Assembly (NCBI GenBank): GCA_025451135.1
Contig: JANWKW010000195.1
Coordinates: 1 to 10,537, forward strand
DNA from: Vulcanimicrobiia bacterium
Lineage (GTDB): Bacteria > Vulcanimicrobiota > Vulcanimicrobiia > Vulcanimicrobiales > Vulcanimicrobiaceae
Direction: 5' to 3'
DNA: 10,537 nt
The position numbers and the translations under genes were made by a program. Shown here in pieces: positions 1-6,279 of the stretch. Position 1 is the stretch's first letter. Each line of letters starts with the position of its first letter. A model generated the notes under the pieces. It saw only the letters and a program-made list of their open reading frames with translations. It was not told the DNA's origin and did no database searches.

Positions 1-558
1 GCCGTCCGGATCGCCGCCCTGGACCACGAAGTTCGGCTCGACGCGGTGGAACTTCAGACCGTTGTAAAAGCCGGCCTGGGCGAGCTTGATGAAGGCGGCG
101 GCGTGGCCGGGCGCGTCGTCGGGATAGAACGTGAAGACGATGTCGCCCTTGTCGGTCGCCAGGCGAGCCTGCGAGGTACGCGCGGTCTCGACGAGCGCTG
201 GGAGTTCGTCTGGCTGCGGGGGCTGGAGCGACGCCACGATGTTGCCTTCTTCCGGAGCGGTGGGTTGAGTGAAGGACGGTGGTTTGTGCACCCGGCGCCC
301 GAAGGCCTCGTCGCCGGCCAGCACCCGCTGCTTCTCGGCGCGATCGTAGCCCTTGAAGAGGGCCTCGGCCGAACGCGCCCCCCGCGCATCCTCGGTGAAC
401 GACCAAGCGACCAGACGGACCGGGAGGCGGGACCGGGTGTAGCGCGAGGCGATGCCCCGGCGGTGGGCGCGCATCCGGCGGCCGAGATCGGTGGTATAGC
501 CGGCATAGTACGAGCCGTCCCCGCATTCGAGGACGTAGAAGGCCGGACGTTTAGACAT
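1..558 (-). CDS. GIY-YIG endonuclease domain fused to cyclophilin-type peptidyl-prolyl isomerase (partial, C-terminus outside window)
   Basis: One open frame runs from ATG at 558 to the window edge (186 codons, no stop). Residues 5-85 form a GIY-YIG domain of the YhbQ/URI type: YVL at 8-10 stands for GIY, YAG at 18-20 for YIG, followed by DLGRR (Arg27/28), RYTR near 39-42 and a probable catalytic Glu65 before the K-x-x-x-RAEK stretch. Residues 90-130 are a proline-rich linker. From about 134 a cyclophilin fold begins (TDKGDIVFTFYPDDAPGHAA), reaching FHRV (170-173; the Arg is the family's catalytic residue) and VVQGGDPDG. Such isomerases catalyse proline cis-trans isomerisation; small GIY-YIG proteins cut or bind DNA. 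No signal peptide is seen, so it is probably cytoplasmic. It diverges from the ATPase gene at 588 with 29 nt between starts. The domain assignments are firm. Whether one fused protein or also a separate isomerase is made is open, because a good internal start exists at 237. Confidence 0.85.
   Translation of the reverse strand, partial: MSKRPAFYVLECGDGSYYAGYTTDLGRRMRAHRRGIASRYTRSRLPVRLVAWSFTEDARGARSAEALFKGYDRAEKQRVLAGDEAFGRRVHKPPSFTQPTAPEEGNIVASLQPPQPDELPALVETARTSQARLATDKGDIVFTFYPDDAPGHAAAFIKLAQAGFYNGLKFHRVEPNFVVQGGDPDG
235..253 (-). promoter_or_regulatory. Internal ribosome binding site and GTG start ahead of the cyclophilin domain
   Basis: On the minus strand GGAAGAAGG (253 to 245) lies 7 nt before an in-frame GTG (237 to 235, codon 108 of the fusion). 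This is a near-ideal Shine-Dalgarno with ideal spacing, placed in the linker between the GIY-YIG and cyclophilin domains. It could yield a free-standing isomerase starting V/M-ASLQPPQPDE. The match is directly visible; use as a start is inference. Confidence 0.5.
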
Positions 559-587
559 TCCGGATTGCGGTAGAAGTGAAAGAAGCA

Positions 588-1055
588 ATGCTTGGGATGG
601 ATACCACGGGGGACGCCACCGCCGGGGACGGGAGCGTCCTCCAACTGCGCGTGCCCCCGAACCCGCGGTTCGGGAAAGTCGTTCGTGAAGACGTCCTGGC
701 CCATGCCGGGCGTTTTGGCATCTCCCCCGCCACCATCGAGGACTTCCTGTTCGCCGTCGGCGAGGGGGTCGCCAACGCCGTCGAGCATTCGGGCTGCGGC
801 GACGTCATCGACGTCCGCTGCCGGATCGATGCCGAGAAGATCGTCGTCACCATCGTCGATACCGGCCGCGGCTTCGCGCGCGCTCCCGGAGACGACAAGC
901 TTCCGGACGGCTTGGCCGAGCGGGGCCGGGGTATCCCGATCATGCGTCGCTGCAGCGACATCTTCGCCGTCCATAGCGTCCCCGGGCGCGGCACCGCGAT
1001 CGTCATCGGCTGCTATATTCGGGCGGGCTCTGAGGAAACCTCAGTCGCCTCTTAG
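588..1055 (+). CDS. RsbW/SpoIIAB-like anti-sigma regulatory factor (GHKL ATPase / serine kinase)
   Basis: A 155-residue protein consisting of a single HATPase_c_2-type domain. The N box is VGEGVANAVEHS (57-68) with Glu59 and Asn63, the residues used for catalysis and Mg2+ in SpoIIAB-type kinases. The G1 box is DTGRGF (91-96) and the G2 box GRGIPIMR (113-120), followed by GRGTAI (133-138). In this family the protein sequesters a sigma factor and phosphorylates an anti-anti-sigma (STAS) partner on serine; no sigma factor or STAS gene is visible here, so the partner is unknown. ATG at 588 is chosen because GAAAGAAG precedes it; in-frame alternatives are GTG 576 and ATG 597. The peptidase gene follows 12 nt downstream on the same strand, suggesting co-transcription. 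Domain call is firm; exact role is inferred. Confidence 0.85.
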   Translation: MLGMDTTGDATAGDGSVLQLRVPPNPRFGKVVREDVLAHAGRFGISPATIEDFLFAVGEGVANAVEHSGCGDVIDVRCRIDAEKIVVTIVDTGRGFARAPGDDKLPDGLAERGRGIPIMRRCSDIFAVHSVPGRGTAIVIGCYIRAGSEETSVAS

Positions 1056-1067
1056 AACCCTCCGACG

Positions 1068-2351
1068 ATGGACGCCAAGCTCCTCGCCATTCCCTTGATC
1101 GTCTCGATGGTCGCCGGCGTCTCGGCGGACCGGGTGCGATCGACCGACACGGCCCTCGTCGGATTCGGGACGCGCAACGATTTCTCCGAGACGACCTCGA
1201 CCCCGACCTCCGGCATCTTCGGCGCGCGCGATTGGATCGTCAAGCAGTTCGACGCGATCGCCGCCACCAGCGGCGGCCGCATGACCGTCCGCACCGACGA
1301 CTACCTCCAGCCGAAGACCGCGCGCACGCGGCGCGACGTGACGGAGTCGAGCGTGATCGCGACGCTTGCCGGCGACGAACCGGGGCGCACCTACATCATC
1401 TCGAGCCACTACGACGACTGCCACGGCGACTGTACCGACGGCACCGGCATCGCGCCGGGCGCCGACGACAACGCCTCCGGCGTCGCGGCCGTGCTCGAAG
1501 CCGCCCGGGTGATGGCGCCGCACCATTTCAAGGGCACGATCCTGTTCGTGTGCTTCGACGGCGAGGAGCTCGGGCTGTGGGGTTCCGCGCACCTGGCCGA
1601 CGAGTTGAAGGCCGAGAACGAGCCGGTGCTCGCGATGCTCAACAACGACGTGATCGGCAACTCGACCGGCGGCAACGGCGTCCACGAGGCCGACGCGATC
1701 CGCGTCTTCAGCGAAGGCCTGCCGGCCGGCGTCGACGCCAAGGCTTCGAATCTCTACGGCAGCGAGAACGACTCGCCGTCGCGCGAGCTGGCCCGTTTCG
1801 TCGGCGACACCGTGCCGGCGTACGTGCCGCATTTCACCATACGGCAGATCTACCGCGCCGATCGGAACCTGCGCGGCGGCGATCAGGAATCGTTCCAGGC
1901 CGACGGCTTCACCGCCATCCGGTTCGTCGAACCGCACGAGAACTTCGTCCACCAGCATCAGAACGTGCGCGTCGAGAACGGCATCGCCTATGGCGACCTG
2001 CCGCAGTACGTCGACTTCGGGTACATCGCGCAGGCGACGCGCGTCAACGTGGCCGCGCTCGCGACGCTCGCGCTCGCCCCGGCCGCGCCGGTCAAGGCGA
2101 ATCTGCTGCTCAAGGGGCTGGGCTACGACGCGAAGCTGCGCTGGACGCCGTCGGCCGGGGCGACGGCCTACGAGATCGTCTGGCGCGCCACCGACGCCTC
2201 GATGTGGCAGCACGCGAAGAATGTCGGCGACGTGACCGAAGCGACCCTGCCGGTCTCCAACGACGATTACATCTTCGGCGTCCGCGCGCTCGACGGCGCG
2301 GGTCTGCGCAGTCCGGCGACCTACGCGCTTCCGGCTAGAGAGCGGCCTTAG
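1068..2351 (+). CDS. Exported M28-family zinc aminopeptidase with C-terminal Fn3-like domain
   Basis: A 427-residue co-catalytic zinc peptidase. A short hydrophobic N-terminus (LLAIPLIVSMVAGVSA, 5-20) looks like a signal peptide with cleavage near Ala20, so it probably acts in the periplasm or outside. M28 ligands are readable in order: His114 in SSHYDD, Asp134 in GADDNASG, the catalytic Glu166 and ligand Glu167 in DGEELGLWGS, Asp194 in LNNDVIGN, and a terminal His in the HENFVHQHQNV stretch (295 or 297). Residues 341-424 form a fibronectin-III-like tail (KLRWTPSAGATAYEIVWR, then YIFGVRALDGAGLRS). Family members remove N-terminal residues from peptides; substrate specificity cannot be read. 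No clear Shine-Dalgarno precedes the ATG, consistent with coupling to the ATPase gene ending 12 nt upstream. The last 17 nt overlap the end of the convergent aminomutase gene. Confidence 0.9.
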   Translation: MDAKLLAIPLIVSMVAGVSADRVRSTDTALVGFGTRNDFSETTSTPTSGIFGARDWIVKQFDAIAATSGGRMTVRTDDYLQPKTARTRRDVTESSVIATLAGDEPGRTYIISSHYDDCHGDCTDGTGIAPGADDNASGVAAVLEAARVMAPHHFKGTILFVCFDGEELGLWGSAHLADELKAENEPVLAMLNNDVIGNSTGGNGVHEADAIRVFSEGLPAGVDAKASNLYGSENDSPSRELARFVGDTVPAYVPHFTIRQIYRADRNLRGGDQESFQADGFTAIRFVEPHENFVHQHQNVRVENGIAYGDLPQYVDFGYIAQATRVNVAALATLALAPAAPVKANLLLKGLGYDAKLRWTPSAGATAYEIVWRATDASMWQHAKNVGDVTEATLPVSNDDYIFGVRALDGAGLRSPATYALPARERP

Positions 2352-3630
2352 CGCCTTCGGCGACCGACAACGACGCATCGATCGCGGCGATCGTCTCGTC
2401 GATGTCCGCTTCGCTGTGGGCGGTCGAGACGAACATCACTTCGTTCTGCGACGGCGGTAAGAGGATCTTGCGGTCGCGCATGGCGTGGTAGTAGCGCGCG
2501 TAGGCCGCTTTGTCGGCGGCACGGGCATCGTCGTAGTTCCGGTTGGGCGGTCCCGGGCGAAATTTGAAATCGACGATCGACTCGTGCTGCACGACCGCGT
2601 ACGGAAGATCGCGCTTTGCGAAGACCGCGCGAATGCCATCGGCCAAACGCTTCCCGAGGGCATCCATCTGCGGATAATACTCCGGATGCAGTTCGAGGAG
2701 GTCGAGCACGCGGTGGGCCATCGCCACGCTGAACGGATTGCCGCCGTGCGTCCCGCCGGTGAAGGTCGAGCCGGTCGGCGCGAGCACGTCCATGATCTCC
2801 GCGCGCCCGCCGAATGCCGCGATCGGGAATCCGCCGCCCATGACCTTGCCGAGCGTGGTCATGTCCGGACGCACGCCGACCCGCGCCTGGGCGCCGCCGA
2901 GGCCGAAGCGCAGCCAGGTGATCACCTCGTCGAAGATCAGCACCGCGCCGAGACGGTCGCAGCGCTCGCGCAATCCCGCGAGGAACCCTTCGACCGGCGT
3001 GACGTAGCCCATATTCCCGACGATCGGCTCGACCAGGATCGCCGCCAGTTCGCTCTCGCGCCCCGCGAGCAGCGCATCCACCGAAGCGAGGTCGTTGTAG
3101 CGCGCGACCGCGACGTCGCGCATCACGCCCTCGGGTATCCCGCCGCGCGACGCGTCGGCGGTATGCGCGGACGCGCCCGCGTCGAGCAGCGCGAGATCGA
3201 AGTGTCCGTGGTAGTTCCCCGCGAACTTGAGGATCAGGTCGTTGCGGGTGAAGGCGCGCGCGACGCGGACGGCGCTCATCACCGCTTCCGTGCCGGTCGT
3301 GACGAAGCGCATGCGCTCCATCACCGGCAAGTGCGCGCGGATCCGCTCGGCCAGTCGCACCTCTTCGAGGTGGGTGGAACCCCAGACGGCGCCGCCCGCG
3401 GCGATCGCGTCGAGTCCGGTGACCAGCGCCGAGTGGGTGTGGCCGAAGAGCAACGGACCGTACGCCATGACGTAGTCGATATAGCGTTCGCCCCGCTCGT
3501 CGAAGGCGTACGCACCGCGTGCCCCGCTCTGGATGAAGGGCGCGCCGCCGACCGACCACCCCGACCGCACGGGAGAATCGCAGCCGCCGGCCAGCGCCGC
3601 CGCGGCGCGTGCTATGGAATCCGTATGCAT
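2335..3630 (-). CDS. hemL: Glutamate-1-semialdehyde 2,1-aminomutase family PLP enzyme (HemL-like)
   Basis: A 431-residue class-III aminotransferase fold, close to the usual ~430 of GSA aminomutase, which converts glutamate-1-semialdehyde to 5-aminolevulinate for tetrapyrrole synthesis. Visible landmarks: GGCDSPVRSGWSVGG (15-29, cf. GGVNSPVR), YIDYVMAYGPLLFGH, TGTEAVMSAVRVARAFT (112-128), KFAGNYHGH (135-143), VEPIVGNMG (200-208), FDEV (233-236) and the PLP lysine Lys262 in TTLGKVMGGGFP. Departures from textbook HemL are ITWLRFGLGGAQ where MTGFRVA.GGAQ is usual, and GGTHGGNP where GTLSGNP is usual, so a GSAM-like transaminase with another substrate is possible. No hemA or other haem gene is nearby. 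It starts 32 nt from the divergent Mrp gene and has no obvious Shine-Dalgarno. Family firm, exact substrate less so. Confidence 0.8.
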   Translation of the reverse strand: MHTDSIARAAAALAGGCDSPVRSGWSVGGAPFIQSGARGAYAFDERGERYIDYVMAYGPLLFGHTHSALVTGLDAIAAGGAVWGSTHLEEVRLAERIRAHLPVMERMRFVTTGTEAVMSAVRVARAFTRNDLILKFAGNYHGHFDLALLDAGASAHTADASRGGIPEGVMRDVAVARYNDLASVDALLAGRESELAAILVEPIVGNMGYVTPVEGFLAGLRERCDRLGAVLIFDEVITWLRFGLGGAQARVGVRPDMTTLGKVMGGGFPIAAFGGRAEIMDVLAPTGSTFTGGTHGGNPFSVAMAHRVLDLLELHPEYYPQMDALGKRLADGIRAVFAKRDLPYAVVQHESIVDFKFRPGPPNRNYDDARAADKAAYARYYHAMRDRKILLPPSQNEVMFVSTAHSEADIDETIAAIDASLSVAEGAKAAL

Positions 3631-3662
3631 GAGCGGGAGTTTTGGGCTTGAATAGGCTTATC

Positions 3663-4766
3663 ATGCCTCACGTCGATCTTCAGATCACCCCCGCGACCAA
3701 TATCAAAGACCTGGTCGCCGCCCTGCCGATCGCGGCGGACGTCCTGACCCAGTTCGGGCTGGGCTGCTCGGGCTGCGGTGTGAGCAAATACGAGACCATC
3801 GAGCAGGGCGCCGCCGCGCACGGCTTACGGGCCGAACCGATCGTGGCCGCGCTCGGGCAAGCCCGCCTCTCGGGTTTCGTGCCGCTGATCGCCAACGAGG
3901 ACCGCACGCCGGCGCGCAAGACGCCGAGCGCTCCCGGGGCGTTCTCGGGCCGCGCCAAGATCAAGCACGTCGTGCCGGTGATGTCCGGCAAGGGCGGCGT
4001 CGGCAAGTCGCTGGTCACCGCGCTGCTCGCGCTCGGATTGCGCCGCAAGCATCTGCGCGTCGGCATCCTGGATGCCGACATCACCGGTCCGTCGATCCCC
4101 AAGCTCTTCGGGCTGCACACGCCGCTCGAGATCAGCGCCGATCCGAACGCGCCGAAGACGGCGCAGGGCAATCCGCAGCCGTTGATGGTCCCGGCCATCT
4201 CGCGCAGCGCCATCGAGATCGTCAGCTCGAACCTGCTCACCGACAAGGAAGACACCGCCATGATCTGGCGCGGCCCGATCCTCTCGGGCGTGATCCGTCA
4301 GTTCTTCGAGCAGGTGCAGTGGAGCGATCTCGACGTGTTGCTCATCGATCTGCCTCCGGGAACCTCGGACGCGCCGCTGACCGTCCTGCAGTCGCTCAAG
4401 GTGGACGGCGTCGTGCTGGTCACCATGCCGCAGGCGCTCGCGACCATGATCGTGCGTAAGGCCGCCAACCTGATCCATCAGTTGAAGAAACCGATCCTCG
4501 GCGTGGTCGAGAACATGTCGTACTTCGTCGCCCCGGACACCGGGACGAAGTACGAGATCTTCGGCCCGTCGTACGCGGACAAGGTGGCCGAACTCGCCGG
4601 CGCGCCGGTGCTCGCGCGCATCCCGATCGACCCCGAGAAGGCCCGCTTGGCCGACGCGGGCGAGGTCGAGGCGATCGACGATCCGATCTGCGATCAGCTC
4701 GCGACCGCGCTCCTCGCCGCCCTCGAACGCACCCCGAAGGAAAAAGAGACGATCTCGCTCCTCTAG
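3663..4766 (+). CDS. DUF1858-Mrp fusion: Mrp/NBP35-type P-loop ATPase (Fe-S cluster carrier family)
   Basis: A 367-residue protein. Residues 7-65 are a DUF1858 domain (ITPATNIKDLVAALP, then GLGCSGCG with Cys35 and Cys38, then YETIEQGAAAHG). Residues 100-355 are an Mrp ATPase: deviant Walker A GKGGVGKS (109-116), DADITGPSIP (137-146), WRGP (202-205), DLPPGTSD (229-236) and ENMSYF (283-288). Mrp/ApbC/NBP35 proteins bind and transfer Fe-S clusters in the cytoplasm, usually through a C-terminal CPxCG. Here that position reads APDTG (290-294), so both cysteines are absent; the only cysteines are 35, 38 and 343. ATG 3663 is preferred over TTG 3642: it fits the DUF1858 start, and the TTG would add a meaningless extension. 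No Shine-Dalgarno is seen; TAGGCT at 3653-3658 could be a -10 box for a leaderless mRNA. It is convergent with the amidohydrolase, sharing CTAG at the stops. Confidence 0.88.
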   Translation: MPHVDLQITPATNIKDLVAALPIAADVLTQFGLGCSGCGVSKYETIEQGAAAHGLRAEPIVAALGQARLSGFVPLIANEDRTPARKTPSAPGAFSGRAKIKHVVPVMSGKGGVGKSLVTALLALGLRRKHLRVGILDADITGPSIPKLFGLHTPLEISADPNAPKTAQGNPQPLMVPAISRSAIEIVSSNLLTDKEDTAMIWRGPILSGVIRQFFEQVQWSDLDVLLIDLPPGTSDAPLTVLQSLKVDGVVLVTMPQALATMIVRKAANLIHQLKKPILGVVENMSYFVAPDTGTKYEIFGPSYADKVAELAGAPVLARIPIDPEKARLADAGEVEAIDDPICDQLATALLAALERTPKEKETISLL

Positions 4767-6256
4767 TAGAGCCGGGCGCCGTCGCTCCACGTCTCGAGCA
4801 CGGTGCACTGCGCGAACGCGGCACCGGCGAGCGGGTCGCGGTCGAGCACGACGAAGTCGGCGGCCAGGCCCGGGGCGAGACGGCCGGTCTCGCGCTCGGC
4901 GTGGCCGAAGCGCGCGCCGTTGTAGGTGTACATCGTCAGCGCTTCTTCGGCGCTCAGCCGTTCGGACGGTTCGTGATGGTCGAGACAGGCCTGCATGCCT
5001 GCGAGCGGCTTCAATTCGCAGACCGGGCTGTCGTCGCCGCCGCAGAGCACCGCGCCGGCGCGCTGGGCGCGACCGAGCGCGTTCATCGTCCGCATCCGCG
5101 CCGTGCCGAGGCGCTCGTCGTACATCCGGCCGGCGCCGCCCCACAGCTCGTCGAACTGCGGCTGCATCGAGAGATAGATGCCCATCCGCGCGCACGCCTC
5201 GATGTGCTCCGGGCGCGCGATCTCGAAGTGTTCGATGAAGTGCCGGTTGCCGCGCGCGGACGGCTTGCCCCCGAGCACCCGTTCCCAGGTGGCGATGCAT
5301 TGCTCGATCGCGCGATCGCCGATCGCGTGCACGCCGGCCGAGATGCCCATCGCCTCGGCGGTCGCGAAATACGCGTAGACGCGATCGTCGGAATAGGTGA
5401 GCGTCCCGGTCCCGCCCGAGGCGAACGGCTCGACGACCGCGGCCGTACAGCTCCCGATCGACCCGTCCAGGAAGACGTCGCCGCCGATGTATGGCAGCCC
5501 CAACTCCGCCGCGAGCTGCGGATCGGGTTCGCAGATCTTCGGATACCACTTGCCCGGGAGCCCGCGCATCGCCTCGATCTCGGCGGCGTACGCTTCGCGC
5601 GGGAATCCGACCAGCTGGGCGTGCAGGTGGAGCGCTCCGTTGCGGATCGCGAGCTCCGCGGCGCGCCGTTCGGCCCGACGTTTCGACGCCTCGGTGAGCC
5701 CGGCGAGAAAGGCCGCCTGCGCGCGCCAGTTCGCGTCGAGGAACAGCTTTCCGGTCGGCCGGCCGTCGGCCGCGCGCTCGATCCCGGGGGTCTCGGGCGG
5801 TAGCCCGAGCCACGCGAGCGTCGCGCGGTTGACGACGCAGGAATGTCCGTCGACGCGCACCAGCATCGCGCGCGCAGCCGCGTGCGCCGCCTCGAGCGGC
5901 GCGGCGTCGGCCGCGCGTCCGTCCGTCCACGCGCTCTCGTCGTACTGTCCGGCGAAGACGACGCCGTCGTCGCGCGGCAGCTCCGCCACCTGCGCGAAGT
6001 ACGCGTCGTACGAGCGCGTCGCGTAGAGGTTTCTTTCGCCCAGGAAATAGCCGGTGTCGGTCAAGTGGACGTGACAGTCGGCGAAGGCCGGCAGCACGGT
6101 GGCGCCGTCCAGATCGCGACGCTCGACGCCGGCGCCGACCTCCCCCGCGTCGAGCGCGACGATGCGCGTTCCGTCCAGGACGAGCGCCTCGTGACGGGTA
6201 TAGGCCATTCGCCCCGGGTCGTAGGCGTAGGCGCGAGCGTTGACGAGGGCGAGCAT
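4763..6256 (-). CDS. YtcJ-like metal-dependent amidohydrolase (Amidohydrolase_3 family)
   Basis: A 497-residue cytosolic amidohydrolase; no signal peptide. The N-terminal beta-sandwich part is followed by the metal motif DCHVH (60-64, HxH), a DGHS at 136-139, GDVFLDGSIGSCTAAV (259-274), GVHAIGDRAIEQ (308-319), IEHFE (341-345) and GGDDSPV (406-412), then a C-terminal return to the sandwich (GRLAPGLAADFVVLDRDPL). This order matches the COG1574/YtcJ group, whose members hydrolyse amide or formamide bonds; the substrate cannot be deduced. The start is supported by AAGAGGA (6267 to 6261) just upstream of the ATG. It diverges from the c-di-GMP gene with only 23 nt between starts and ends on the same CTAG as the Mrp gene. 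Neighbours give no clue to its pathway. Confidence 0.88.
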   Translation of the reverse strand: MLALVNARAYAYDPGRMAYTRHEALVLDGTRIVALDAGEVGAGVERRDLDGATVLPAFADCHVHLTDTGYFLGERNLYATRSYDAYFAQVAELPRDDGVVFAGQYDESAWTDGRAADAAPLEAAHAAARAMLVRVDGHSCVVNRATLAWLGLPPETPGIERAADGRPTGKLFLDANWRAQAAFLAGLTEASKRRAERRAAELAIRNGALHLHAQLVGFPREAYAAEIEAMRGLPGKWYPKICEPDPQLAAELGLPYIGGDVFLDGSIGSCTAAVVEPFASGGTGTLTYSDDRVYAYFATAEAMGISAGVHAIGDRAIEQCIATWERVLGGKPSARGNRHFIEHFEIARPEHIEACARMGIYLSMQPQFDELWGGAGRMYDERLGTARMRTMNALGRAQRAGAVLCGGDDSPVCELKPLAGMQACLDHHEPSERLSAEEALTMYTYNGARFGHAERETGRLAPGLAADFVVLDRDPLAGAAFAQCTVLETWSDGARLY

Positions 6257-6260
6257 GCCA

Positions 6261-6267
6261 TCCTCTT
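6261..6267 (-). promoter_or_regulatory. Shine-Dalgarno of the amidohydrolase gene
   Basis: The minus strand reads AAGAGGATGGC directly before the ATG at 6256. The AGAGGA core sits at normal spacing and fixes this start. It occupies much of the 23-nt gap to the divergent c-di-GMP gene. Confidence 0.65.
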
Positions 6268-6279
6268 GAATGGCCGGGC

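Noticed and set aside
1031..1043. TGAGG-AAA-CCTCA hairpin as a terminator after the ATPase gene
   Set aside because: It is only 5 bp, lies within the coding sequence and has no T-tract; the peptidase gene follows directly.
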